Below are positions 8,745-15,864 of a stretch of 33,749 nucleotides of DNA, in pieces. The position numbers were made by a program, and so were the translations under genes. The stretch is from the NCBI GenBank assembly GCA_902766625.1, contig CACXEH010000100.1, positions 1 through 33,749 on the forward strand. The letters are read 5' to 3'. Numbering within the stretch: the stretch's first letter is position 1; every line of letters begins with the position of its first letter. This DNA is from an uncultured Bacteroidales bacterium (GTDB lineage: Bacteria; Bacteroidota; Bacteroidia; Bacteroidales; Bacteroidaceae). The notes beneath the pieces were generated by a model. That model made no database searches and was not told where the DNA came from. It saw only the letters and a program-made list of their open reading frames with translations.

Positions 8745-8888
8745 CTAAATCCCACGCAAAAATTCCTCTATCGTAAAGGACATCATCCCAATCACTATCA
8801 GCGCAATAGGCAGAAGCAGGAGACAAATGATGGTAATAAGTAAAACTTTCTCTAATGTTTGAGAAGAAATTTTGGATAGTCGCTTCAT
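8745..8888 (-). CDS. possible 47-aa single-pass membrane protein
   Basis: On the minus strand an ATG at 8888 opens a 47-codon frame ending in TAG at 8745. The product has a basic, Ser-rich N-terminus starting MKRLSKISSQTLEKV, one strongly hydrophobic helix (about residues 15-36) and an acidic-to-basic tail ending EEFLRGI. This follows the positive-inside pattern expected for a small inner-membrane protein. A TAATTTTG box (8922-8929) lies about 34 nt upstream on the same strand. I do not recognise the family. Hydrophobic short ORFs arise by chance in AT-rich DNA, so confidence is moderate. Confidence 0.4.
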   Translation of the reverse strand: MKRLSKISSQTLEKVLLITIICLLLLPIALIVIGMMSFTIEEFLRGI

Positions 8889-8921
8889 ACTTGTTTATTT
8901 GATAATTAACATTTCTCCTAA

Positions 8922-8929
8922 CAAAATTA
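8922..8929 (-). promoter_or_regulatory. -7-like element upstream of the 47-aa ORF, with an adjacent dyad
   Basis: The minus strand reads TAATTTTG, fitting TAnnTTTG. A perfect dyad ATTAGTCTAAT (8935-8945) lies immediately upstream, between the expected -33 and -7 positions, where an operator could sit. No -33 TTG is evident. Confidence 0.3.
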
Positions 8930-9095
8930 ATAAAATTAGTCTAATCGGTAATATACTAAATATCCTATGAAATCGGGAACTATTTTACCGTAAAGAGTGT
9001 TCACGTGTAATGCGCAATGATGGATATTATGCCCTAAGAGTAAAATAATGAGGAAGTTTATTTGCGGTACGGCCCCGCAAGTTGTAAAAATGAAT

Positions 9096-9103
9096 TATCT
9101 TTG
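9096..9103 (+). promoter_or_regulatory. -7 promoter element for the DEAD-box helicase gene
   Basis: TATCTTTG fits TAnnTTTG and ends 30 nt before the ATG at 9134, giving an A-rich leader of about 25 nt. The reading frame extends upstream past this box, which argues for the downstream start. A 6-bp stem-loop (9062-9080) lies just upstream of the promoter. Confidence 0.5.
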
Positions 9104-9133
9104 CACTCAATTTCTAAAAAACAACATTATTTT

Positions 9134-10906
9134 ATGACATTTCAAGAACTTGGCATATCAGAGCCTATACTCCATGCCATCGACGACATGGGATTTGCGT
9201 CTCCTATGCCGATACAAGAAGCCGTTATTCCCAGTTTGTTATCCCAAACGGGCGATCTCGTGGGTCTGGCCCAAACAGGTACAGGTAAAACCGGAGCATA
9301 CGGTATACCTCTCATTCAAAATATAGACACGTCGCAATCATACACACAGGCTTTGGTGGTTTGTCCCACACGTGAGTTGTGCCTGCAGATTGCCGGTGAT
9401 TTGACAGATTTTTCAAAATACGTATCGGGCATACATATTTTGCCGGTTTATGGCGGTACCAGCATAGAGCGGCAGATACATGCGCTGAAGAGAGGCACAC
9501 AGATTATCATTGCCACTCCGGGCCGCCTTATAGACCTGTGGAAGAGGGGAGTTGCCAAACTGGACCATGTGAGGAGCATTGTGCTTGATGAGGCAGACGA
9601 GATGCTGAACATGGGTTTCTCGGAAGACATCGCCCAGATATTCTCTGCCATACCGGAAGAGCATACTACGCTCTTGTTTTCTGCTACCATGAGTAAGGAA
9701 ATAGAGAAAATAGCCCGTACATATCTTCACGATGCCAAAGAAATCGTTATCGGTTCTCGTAATGAGGGTGCCGAAATGGTTAACCATGAGTATTATCTGG
9801 TACAGGCCAGCGACAAATATGCTGCGCTCAAACGTATTGTGGACTATTATCCGCGGATTTATGCGATTATTTTTTGCCGCACGAAACTGGAGACTCAGGA
9901 TGTTGCTGACAAACTTATCCGAGATGGCTACAATGCGGAACCCCTGCACGGCGACCTGTCGCAATCCCAGAGAGACTTGACAATGTCTAAGTTCCGTCTG
10001 CATAATACCCAGCTTCTTGTTGCCACAGATGTGGCTGCAAGGGGGTTGGACGTGGATGACCTGACCCATGTTATTAACTATGGACTGCCTGAGGATATTG
10101 AGAATTACACCCATCGTAGCGGGCGTACCGGCAGGGCAGGTAAAAAAGGCACCAGTATCTCCATTGTTCATTTGAGAGAGCAAGGAAAAATACGTAATAT
10201 AGAGAAAACCATCGGAAAGGGTTTTGTCAAGAAGACATTGCCGACCCCGAAGGAAATATGTACCAAACAATTGTTTAATGCCATAGATATCTTAGAGAAA
10301 ACTGATGTTGACGAAGACGGAATAGCACCGTTCCTTCCAGAGGTTTTTCACAAATTAGACTGGCTGGACAAGGAGGATATCATCAAGCGTTTTGTTGCTC
10401 TTGAGTTTGGACGATTCCTGAGATATTATGCCAACGCACCTCAGATAGAAGAGCCTCAGGGCCGTGGCAAGAGCAAGGGAAAAGGCAAGGACAAGGATAC
10501 CAAAACCCGCAGAGGAAAATCGGGTTCAAGAAATGGTATAGCCGAAGAAGGTTACGCACGCTATTTTATCCCGTTAGGAAAGAAAGACAACATATATCCT
10601 AAAGAATTGTTGGGACTGATCAATAAACATTCCAAGAAACCAATAGATGTGGGACGTATTGATTTGATGAAAGGCTTTGCTTTCTTTGAGGTTCCCGAAG
10701 AGCAGGCGTCAAGGCTTGAAAAGTCTATGGAAGGTGCTTCATACAAGGGGAGGACAGTCAAGATTGAGCGTGCCAATGCTAAGGATGCAGGCGTATCTAT
10801 GAAACAAGGCGAAGGTAAGAAAAAGCGTAAAGACAAAGACCGTCCGGCAAAAAAGTGGTATGACGAAGTCAGTAAGAGCCATCATAAGCCCTCACGGAAG
10901 AAATGA
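9134..10906 (+). CDS. DEAD-box ATP-dependent RNA helicase with DbpA-like RNA-binding domain
   Basis: A 590-residue helicase. Q-motif region PMPIQ (25-29), motif I AQTGTGKT (46-53), PTREL (78-82), TPGR (128-131), DEAD (152-155), SAT (183-185) and HRSGRTGRAG (327-336) are all present, so ATPase and unwinding activity are expected. A basic linker (about 440-468) leads to a compact domain (about 474-547) resembling the DbpA/CsdA RRM-like RNA-binding domain, then a Lys-rich tail. Such proteins act in ribosome assembly or cold-adapted RNA remodelling. I start at 9134 because the upstream in-frame codons run through the promoter box. Its stop overlaps the next ATG by 4 nt. Confidence 0.95.
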   Translation: MTFQELGISEPILHAIDDMGFASPMPIQEAVIPSLLSQTGDLVGLAQTGTGKTGAYGIPLIQNIDTSQSYTQALVVCPTRELCLQIAGDLTDFSKYVSGIHILPVYGGTSIERQIHALKRGTQIIIATPGRLIDLWKRGVAKLDHVRSIVLDEADEMLNMGFSEDIAQIFSAIPEEHTTLLFSATMSKEIEKIARTYLHDAKEIVIGSRNEGAEMVNHEYYLVQASDKYAALKRIVDYYPRIYAIIFCRTKLETQDVADKLIRDGYNAEPLHGDLSQSQRDLTMSKFRLHNTQLLVATDVAARGLDVDDLTHVINYGLPEDIENYTHRSGRTGRAGKKGTSISIVHLREQGKIRNIEKTIGKGFVKKTLPTPKEICTKQLFNAIDILEKTDVDEDGIAPFLPEVFHKLDWLDKEDIIKRFVALEFGRFLRYYANAPQIEEPQGRGKSKGKGKDKDTKTRRGKSGSRNGIAEEGYARYFIPLGKKDNIYPKELLGLINKHSKKPIDVGRIDLMKGFAFFEVPEEQASRLEKSMEGASYKGRTVKIERANAKDAGVSMKQGEGKKKRKDKDRPAKKWYDEVSKSHHKPSRKK

Positions 10907-11586
10907 AACAATATTACTTGATGAAACAGCTTGTCGCTATATTAATATTTGTATTGGTTCCCGTCGTTGTGTCTTCCCAACGGCTGGTGTTCCATGCCGG
11001 TGGCGGTTGGGCTTCCCACTATGGAGGTTCCTCCAAAAGTGTCGGCGCTTTCAAGATAGGGGCGAGTGTGGAATTTGAAATGAGTCAGAAACTGACAATA
11101 GAGCCGGGACTGCTTTATTTCTCCAAAGGATGGAAAGACCACGACAAGACGGTGACGCTCTATGATGACAACGGCAACGAGGTATTGGATAATAATGGCA
11201 ATGTGCGTACGGCTCAGATGAATGTCACCAGTAAGACGACCTATATCGTATTGCCTGTTATGTTTAACTATTACATACCTTTGACTTTGCCTCATTATAT
11301 TTATTTATCCGCAGGGCCTTATGTGGCTTATGGGATAGGAGGCAAGGTGCGTGTAAGCGGTGATACAAGTCAGTATGGAGCAGCGAGGTTTTATTATGAT
11401 AATGATACCTTTGACCAAAGCACCGTGCATCGTTTTGACGCAGGTGTCAGTGTAGGTGTAGGTTATGAATTCAACAGACTTATTAATGCCGGCATTGAAG
11501 GCAATTTCGGACTAACGGACGTTACGACATACGGCAGAAAGAACTTTTCAGTAATGTTGACACTCGGTTACCGCATACCATTTTAG
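10903..11586 (+). CDS. outer-membrane beta-barrel protein (PorT/OMP_b-brl family)
   Basis: A 227-residue exported protein. After MKQYYL a second in-frame Met (codon 7, base 10921) begins a typical signal peptide, MKQLVAILIFVLVPVVVSSQ, with cleavage likely just before or at the Gln. The mature part alternates Gly/aromatic strands (FHAGGGWASHYGGSS, IEPGLLYFSKGW, YLSAGPYVAYGIGGK, VGVGYEF, SVMLTLGYRIPF) and ends in Phe, as in small eight-stranded barrels. It overlaps the helicase stop by ATGA, so the two genes are probably co-translated, an unexpected pairing. Whether translation begins at 10903 or 10921 cannot be decided here. Function is unknown. Confidence 0.85.
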   Translation: MKQYYLMKQLVAILIFVLVPVVVSSQRLVFHAGGGWASHYGGSSKSVGAFKIGASVEFEMSQKLTIEPGLLYFSKGWKDHDKTVTLYDDNGNEVLDNNGNVRTAQMNVTSKTTYIVLPVMFNYYIPLTLPHYIYLSAGPYVAYGIGGKVRVSGDTSQYGAARFYYDNDTFDQSTVHRFDAGVSVGVGYEFNRLINAGIEGNFGLTDVTTYGRKNFSVMLTLGYRIPF

Positions 11587-11689
11587 ATATTCCGTTTCCA
11601 TAATGCCCATAAAAACAACACGTGCCTGTATATCAGCAGATAAGAATAGAAAAACATAGTGCAAAGGTATACGGCAACGGAATTTTATA

Positions 11690-11697
11690 TAACTTTG
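11690..11697 (+). promoter_or_regulatory. -7 promoter element for the OmpA-family gene
   Basis: TAACTTTG fits TAnnTTTG and ends 27 nt before the OmpA-family ATG at 11725. The region between is A/T-rich, as is usual for strongly expressed Bacteroidetes porins. No clear -33 TTG at standard distance. Confidence 0.55.
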
Positions 11698-11724
11698 CAT
11701 CACAGAATCATTAATTTTTAAGAT

Positions 11725-12912
11725 ATGAAGAAAATAATTACTTTATGTTTTGCACTGGTATTAGGTGCAGCAGCAGTAAATGCCCAGACAACAGTCAAAG
11801 GCAGTAAGTTTACAGACAATTGGTCTATTGGCGTGCAGGGAGGCTTGATTTCTCCAGCCGCTCATCATGCTGTTATTGGCGACGCTCGTCCTATAGCAGG
11901 CTTGACATTGACAAAAATGATTACACCGGCTTTCGGACTCGCAGTAGAAGGCAACATGGCATTTAATGTCGGCTCACACATAGATATACAAGGCGTAAAG
12001 GGCGCATGCGCAATTGATGCTACCCAAGTAAGCCTGTTGGCTAATGTGAATCTCGGCAACTTCCTGTGTGGTTATAAAGGTGAACCGCGCGCAGTAGAGT
12101 TTGTGGCTCTTTATGGTTTTGGTTGGGCTCATAATTTTTATCCTGAAAGCCAATCACCTGACGTAAATGCTTTGACTTCAAAGGCTGGGTTGAATATCAA
12201 TTTCAATTTAGGTGCTGCTAAGGCATGGCAGATTAATGTGAAGCCAGCTATTGTATGGGCATTATCAGGAAATACGGCTGCGGTAGGCTACAAGCGTATC
12301 TGCCATAACACACACTATGATTTGTCTTGTGCCTTATTGGAACTCACAGCAGGTGTGACATACAAATTCAGCAACAGTAACGGGTCTCATAATTTCGTAA
12401 AGGCAAAATTATATGATCAGGCAGAGGTAGACGGCTTGAATGCAAAAATTAATGATTTGCGCGCCGGCTTAAAGACTAAAGATGCAGATCTGCAGAAAGC
12501 AAATACAACTATCAAGGATCTTCAAAATCAGTTAAATGACTGTCGTAACCGTGCTCCTCAGGTAATCAGAGAAACCAAAGAGAGTACAACCAACAACCTT
12601 GAGTCTGTTGTCACATTCGCTCAGGGCAAGTCTGTTATAGCTGCTTCACAATATCCGAATGTTGAGCGTATAGCTACTTATTTGAAGAATCACAAAGACG
12701 CTAAAGTTGTCATTAAAGGATATGCTTCGCCAGAAGGCAGCATTGAAATCAACCAGAAGCTGGCTAAGGCACGTGCTGAAGCTGTCAAGACTTTGTTGCA
12801 AAAGAAATATGGCATTAAGTCAAGTCGCATTCAGGCTGAAGGACAAGGTGTAGGCAACATGTTCTCAGAGCCGGATTGGAACCGCGTTGCTATATCCACT
12901 TTGACAGAATAA
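11725..12912 (+). CDS. OmpA-family outer-membrane protein with peptidoglycan-binding domain
   Basis: A 395-residue protein with a clear signal peptide (MKKIITLCFALVLGAAAVNA, cleavage before QTT). Residues about 25-225 form a beta-barrel with repeated Gly/aromatic strands, residues about 233-275 a heptad-like coiled-coil spacer (AEVDGLNAKINDLRAGL and following), and about 294-395 the OmpA C-terminal domain. That domain keeps VVTFAQGKS, GYASPEGS and the N..LA..RA block of the Bacteroidetes version, which binds peptidoglycan. It is a monocistronic unit with its own promoter and a strong terminator, suggesting high expression. The barrel-coil-OmpA layout is common among Bacteroidales major porins. 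Confidence 0.93.
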   Translation: MKKIITLCFALVLGAAAVNAQTTVKGSKFTDNWSIGVQGGLISPAAHHAVIGDARPIAGLTLTKMITPAFGLAVEGNMAFNVGSHIDIQGVKGACAIDATQVSLLANVNLGNFLCGYKGEPRAVEFVALYGFGWAHNFYPESQSPDVNALTSKAGLNINFNLGAAKAWQINVKPAIVWALSGNTAAVGYKRICHNTHYDLSCALLELTAGVTYKFSNSNGSHNFVKAKLYDQAEVDGLNAKINDLRAGLKTKDADLQKANTTIKDLQNQLNDCRNRAPQVIRETKESTTNNLESVVTFAQGKSVIAASQYPNVERIATYLKNHKDAKVVIKGYASPEGSIEINQKLAKARAEAVKTLLQKKYGIKSSRIQAEGQGVGNMFSEPDWNRVAISTLTE

Positions 12913-12932
12913 TAGTAGTCATCGCAAATATA

Positions 12933-12970
12933 AAAGGAGAGTCTTTATTTTTATAAAGGCTCTCTTTTGT
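12933..12970 (+). terminator. intrinsic terminator after the OmpA-family gene
   Basis: GAGAGTCTTTAT (12937-12948) pairs with ATAAAGGCTCTC (12953-12964) over 12 bp with one G-T pair and a TTTT loop; flanking A and T runs extend the stem, and TTTTGTTATT follows. Confidence 0.9.
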
Positions 12971-12985
12971 TATTGTAAAATTGTG

Positions 12986-13003
12986 TATCTTTGTATAAAG
13001 ATA
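12986..13003 (+). promoter_or_regulatory. -7 promoter element with overlapping perfect dyad, DUF3467-malY unit
   Basis: TATCTTTG (12986-12993) fits TAnnTTTG, with TTTG at 12966-12969 as a possible, slightly close, -33 element. The box is the left arm of a perfect dyad: TATCTTT (12986-12992), GTAT, AAAGATA (12997-13003), covering the expected transcription start. An operator is possible; the dyad is seen, the function inferred. Confidence 0.5.
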
Positions 13004-13018
13004 TTAAACTGATTAATT

Positions 13019-13339
13019 ATGGAAGATAACAAGAATCAAGATCAACAGCAACAGCGCTTTGATGTTTCACCTGACGTCATAGGAGGAATATATTCAAACT
13101 TGGCGGTGATATCTCATTCGCCAACAGATTTTGTCGCAGACTTCCTCAGTATGCTTCCTGGTATGCCCCGTCCGCAAGTGAGAAGCCGTGTGATAATGTC
13201 TCCGGAAAATGCTAAGCGTCTCGCTATGGCTTTGAGCGACAATATAAAGAAATATGAGTCTATGTATGGAACGATAAATTTGTCAAATAATCAGATGCCG
13301 ATGGCGTCAGCATTCAAGCTTCCTCAGGGAGAAGCATAA
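13019..13339 (+). CDS. DUF3467 family protein
   Basis: A 106-residue soluble protein with a Gln-rich start (QDQQQQRF) and the DUF3467 core: GGIYSNLAVISHSPTDFVADF, a Pro-rich turn (LPGMPRPQVRSRVIMSP), and a helix NAKRLAMALSDNIKKYE. The family is widespread in Bacteroidetes and some other bacteria and archaea; no function is established to my knowledge. It is the first gene of a two-gene unit, 12 nt before malY. Confidence 0.88.
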   Translation: MEDNKNQDQQQQRFDVSPDVIGGIYSNLAVISHSPTDFVADFLSMLPGMPRPQVRSRVIMSPENAKRLAMALSDNIKKYESMYGTINLSNNQMPMASAFKLPQGEA

Positions 13340-13351
13340 AAGCACATAACG

Positions 13352-14530
13352 ATGGGAAAATACGATTTTGACAAAGTAGTTGACCGTTTTCATAGTGGAT
13401 CATATAAATACGATCGTCTCAAACAGCTGTTTGGCAGAGAGGACCTGATACCTATGTGGGTGGCAGATATGGACTTTGAGGCACCACAGGTTGTTACAGA
13501 TGTAATCAGACATAGATTGGAACATCAAGTATATGGATATACCTGTGACCCTGAAGACTGGTGGCCGACTGTCATGGAATGGGTGGAGAGCCATCACGGT
13601 TGGAAGACACAGAAAGAATGGTATACCTTTATTCCGGGCATAGTGACAGGTATCGGCCTTGCCGTCAATGTCTTTGTAAAACCAGATGAAAAAGTTATTA
13701 TCCAGCCACCGGTTTATCATCCATTCCGTTTGGTACCTCAGGGCAACAGGCGCGAGGTGGTTCGCAACCCGTTGATAAGGCGTGAAGATGGCGGTTATAC
13801 AATGGATTTTGATAATCTGAAAGAGGTATGTGACGAAAAATGTAAGATGCTGATATTGTGCAACCCGCATAATCCAGGAGGAATATTATGGGACAAAGAA
13901 ACCCTGAAAAGGCTGGCGGAATTTTGTTATGACCATCACATATTGGTTATCTCAGATGAGATACATTGCGATATGGCGCTTTGGGGAAAGAAACACATTC
14001 CTTTTGCAACGGTATCAGAGAAGGCTGCCCAATGCAGCATCACATTCGGTGCGCCGTCTAAAACATTTAACATAGCGGGCATTGTCAGTTCGTTTGCCGT
14101 TGTGCCTAATCCTCAAATCAGGGAAAAGTTTTTTAGTTGGTTATCTGCCAATGAACTCAATGACGCACCTCTCTTCGCACCAATAGCAACAATAGCCGCA
14201 TTTAAATATTGTGAGGAGTGGCGGCAAGAGATGTTGAAATACATTGAGGGAAATGTAAGACTAGTGGAACAATACTGTAAAGAAAACATTCCAGCTGTCA
14301 AACCTTTGCGTCCGGAAGCCTCTTTCCTGGTGTGGCTGAATTGTCAGGAACTCAGACTTACGCAAGAACAATTGGTAGATTTATTTGTTAATAAGGCTAA
14401 ACTGGCGCTAAATAACGGCGAAATGTTTGGAGAAGAAGGACGCGGATTTATGCGTATGAATGTAGCGCTGCCGCGTTCAGTCCTTCAAAAAGCCTTACAG
14501 CAACTCAAGAGCGCTGTAGAAAGTCTTTAA
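13352..14530 (+). CDS. MalY/PatB-type PLP-dependent C-S lyase (cystathionine beta-lyase family)
   Basis: A 392-residue fold-type I aminotransferase-like enzyme. PLP-binding blocks are NPHNPGG (171-177), SDEIH (201-205) and the Schiff-base Lys in GAPSKTFN (K237); the carboxylate-binding Arg is in FMRMN (R368). The N-terminal LIPMWVADMDF block (32-42) is typical of the MalY/PatB subgroup, which cleaves cystathionine or cysteine to release homocysteine or sulfide with pyruvate and ammonia. The natural substrate here (cystathionine versus cysteine) cannot be told from sequence. It follows DUF3467 by 12 nt and ends in a strong terminator. Confidence 0.92.
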   Translation: MGKYDFDKVVDRFHSGSYKYDRLKQLFGREDLIPMWVADMDFEAPQVVTDVIRHRLEHQVYGYTCDPEDWWPTVMEWVESHHGWKTQKEWYTFIPGIVTGIGLAVNVFVKPDEKVIIQPPVYHPFRLVPQGNRREVVRNPLIRREDGGYTMDFDNLKEVCDEKCKMLILCNPHNPGGILWDKETLKRLAEFCYDHHILVISDEIHCDMALWGKKHIPFATVSEKAAQCSITFGAPSKTFNIAGIVSSFAVVPNPQIREKFFSWLSANELNDAPLFAPIATIAAFKYCEEWRQEMLKYIEGNVRLVEQYCKENIPAVKPLRPEASFLVWLNCQELRLTQEQLVDLFVNKAKLALNNGEMFGEEGRGFMRMNVALPRSVLQKALQQLKSAVESL

Positions 14531-14536
14531 AAATAC

Positions 14537-14573
14537 AAAGCTCCAATATCCAGTCGGATATTGGAGCTTTTTG
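14537..14573. terminator. strong, possibly bidirectional, intrinsic terminator after malY
   Basis: A perfect 15-bp stem, 14537-14551 with 14556-14570, around the loop AGTC, with A-run upstream and T-run downstream. The minus strand also ends in a T-rich run after the stem. Confidence 0.95.
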
Positions 14574-14706
14574 TGTATTATATATATAATTAAGGTATAA
14601 TCCTTTCGCAGTTCTACGTTTAGGAGCAGGTGTTTTCACCCGATATCCGTTAATAATATTCAGTTTATCTAATACATCTTTTCGTTTATTCATACCATAT
14701 TTAAAT

Positions 14707-14752
14707 ACACCACTTTAGCGGAGTTTCATAAAGAAGGTGTTAATTTTTTTTT
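14707..14752 (+). terminator. second terminator-like hairpin upstream of the str promoter
   Basis: ACACC (14707-14711) pairs with GGTGT (14736-14740) and CTTTA (14713-14717) with TAAAG (14729-14733), separated by a small internal loop, followed by TAA and nine T. It would stop plus-strand read-through before the ribosomal promoter. Confidence 0.6.
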
Positions 14753-14772
14753 AAATAATGCATTGGAGAGTG

Positions 14773-14802
14773 TTGTTTTATAAAATAAAAATTGTACCTT
14801 TG
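14773..14802 (+). promoter_or_regulatory. promoter of the str-S10-spc-alpha ribosomal operon
   Basis: TTG (14773-14775), a 19-nt spacer and TACCTTTG (14795-14802) match the Bacteroidetes sigma-ABfr promoter (TTTG-N19-21-TAnnTTTG) closely. The predicted start near 14808 leaves a leader of about 75 nt. This is the best promoter in the window. Confidence 0.85.
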
Positions 14803-14884
14803 CATCCCAAAAGGCGAATTGTGCCTTGTTATGAATAAGGATATTAGAATAAAATTATAACATAATATATTAAAAATTAAACAA

Positions 14885-15265
14885 ATGCCTACTATTCAAC
14901 AATTAGTAAGAAAGGGCAGAAAGACGATTTTAGACAAGAGTAAATCGCCAGCGCTGGACGGATGTCCTCAACGTCGTGGTGTATGTGTTCGTGTCTATAC
15001 AACAACGCCTAAGAAGCCTAATTCAGCCATGCGCAAAGTGGCGCGTGTGCGTTTGACAAATTCCAAGGAGGTAAACTCCTACATCCCAGGAGAAGGTCAT
15101 AATCTTCAAGAGCACTCTATCGTGATGGTAAGAGGTGGTCGTGTTAAAGACCTTCCAGGTGTACGTTATCACATTGTACGTGGCACACTCGATACAGCCG
15201 GTGTAGCCAATAGAACACAGCGTCGCTCTAAATATGGAGCAAAGCGTCCAAAGGCTGGTAAATAA
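14885..15265 (+). CDS. rpsL: 30S ribosomal protein uS12
   Basis: A 126-residue S12 located at the decoding centre of the small subunit. Conserved blocks CPQRRGVC (27-34), TTPKKPNSA (40-48), [10 protein letters not shown] and GGRVKDLPG are intact. Lys43 and Lys88, where streptomycin-resistance changes arise, are both the wild-type Lys. No Shine-Dalgarno is present; the ATG follows an A-rich stretch. It is the first gene of the operon, followed by a 96-nt structured gap before rpsG. Confidence 0.99.
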   Translation: MPTIQQLVRKGRKTILDKSKSPALDGCPQRRGVCVRVYTTTPKKPNSAMRKVARVRLTNSKEVNSYIPGEGHNLQEHSIVMVRGGRVKDLPGVRYHIVRGTLDTAGVANRTQRRSKYGAKRPKAGK

Positions 15266-15361
15266 CAATTAATCAAATTGGTTCGGCAGCAGAAGGTTGA
15301 GTAAAGCCCTCGTGAGAGACTTGAAGACAGAGATGCAGCCCTGACCGTTAAACCAAAGAAA
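15266..15361 (+). promoter_or_regulatory. structured rpsL-rpsG intercistronic region (possible S7 feedback site)
   Basis: The gap is far longer than most others in the operon and folds on paper: TTGGTT (15278-15283) with AACCAA (15351-15356) closes it just before the rpsG ATG; GGTTGAG (15295-15301) pairs with CTGACC (15341-15346) with one bulge; CTC-GTGA-GAG (15309-15318) is a stem with a GNRA-type loop. In E. coli the S12-S7 gap is the target of S7 autoregulation; equivalence here is inference. Confidence 0.4.
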
Positions 15362-15838
15362 ATGAGAAAAGCTAAACCCAGAAAGCATGTGATCCTGCCG
15401 GATCCCGTGTTTAATGATGCAAAAGTTACCAAGTTCGTAAATCACTTGATGTATGATGGTAAGAAAAGCATCTCGTTTGAAATCTTCTACAACGCACTTA
15501 ATGTTGTAAAAGAAAAAATGTCTTCAGTAGAGAAAGAGCCGTTAGATATTTGGAAAGAGGCTCTTGACAAAATTACTCCTCAAGTTGAAGTTAAGTCACG
15601 CCGTATAGGTGGTGCTACTTTCCAAGTTCCTACAGAAATCCGTCCTGATCGTAAGGAGTCTGTAGCAATGAAGAATATGATTAACTTCGCCCGCAAGCGT
15701 TCAGGCAAGAGTATGTCAGACAAACTCGCTGCTGAGATTATGGACGCTTACAATGAGCAAGGTGGAGCATTTAAGCGTAAAGAAGACATGCACCGTATGG
15801 CAGAAGCAAACCGTGCATTTGCTCACTTTAGATTCTAA
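15362..15838 (+). CDS. rpsG: 30S ribosomal protein uS7
   Basis: A 158-residue S7, the primary assembly protein of the 30S head, contacting 16S rRNA near the E and P sites. Recognised from [50 protein letters not shown] and the C-terminal [10 protein letters not shown]. Length is normal. The preceding gap is structured and may mediate autogenous control; fusA follows after 26 nt. Confidence 0.99.
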   Translation: MRKAKPRKHVILPDPVFNDAKVTKFVNHLMYDGKKSISFEIFYNALNVVKEKMSSVEKEPLDIWKEALDKITPQVEVKSRRIGGATFQVPTEIRPDRKESVAMKNMINFARKRSGKSMSDKLAAEIMDAYNEQGGAFKRKEDMHRMAEANRAFAHFRF

Positions 15839-15864
15839 CTCTAATAAATATCGAAGAAAAGAGC

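Larger units (their letters stand above)
8440..9133. other. 694-nt intergenic region between pgpH and the DEAD-box gene
   Basis: No long reading frame is present. The left part holds a short hairpin (CATCGT/ACGATG just after pgpH) and a large imperfect palindrome (8540-8610). The middle holds a possible 47-aa minus-strand ORF with a -7-like box (8745-8929). The right part is AT-rich and ends in a short stem, TTGCGG (9062-9067) with CCGCAA (9075-9080), and the helicase -7 box at 9096-9103. No tRNA, rRNA or transposase remnant was recognised. Confidence 0.7.
14531..14884. other. 354-nt region between malY and rpsL
   Basis: It contains the malY terminator, a second U-tailed hairpin (14707-14752), the str promoter (14773-14802) and an AT-rich leader with a short hairpin AAGGC (14811-14815)/GCCTT (14823-14827). 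No tRNA or protein gene I can support; a 62-codon minus-strand frame (14505-14693) runs through the terminator and into malY and is not accepted. Confidence 0.75.

Noticed and set aside
9413..10270. 285-codon minus-strand frame inside the DEAD-box gene
   Set aside because: Long but fully antisense to conserved helicase motifs; its translation has no recognisable domain and mirrors codon bias of the sense gene.
11662..11669. Minus-strand TACCTTTG in the gap before the OmpA-family gene
   Set aside because: It fits TAnnTTTG but no minus-strand gene follows it; a six-base consensus occurs by chance several times in a window this size.
11589..11683. 8-bp inverted repeat ATTCCGTT ... AACGGAAT flanking the gap before the OmpA-family gene
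   Set aside because: Arms are 79 nt apart and this length of match is not surprising by chance in such a gap.
14505..14693. 62-codon minus-strand frame between malY and the str promoter
   Set aside because: It runs through the 15-bp malY terminator and 26 bases into malY on the opposite strand, and has no TAnnTTTG box upstream. Its N-terminal half is basic but I see no family.
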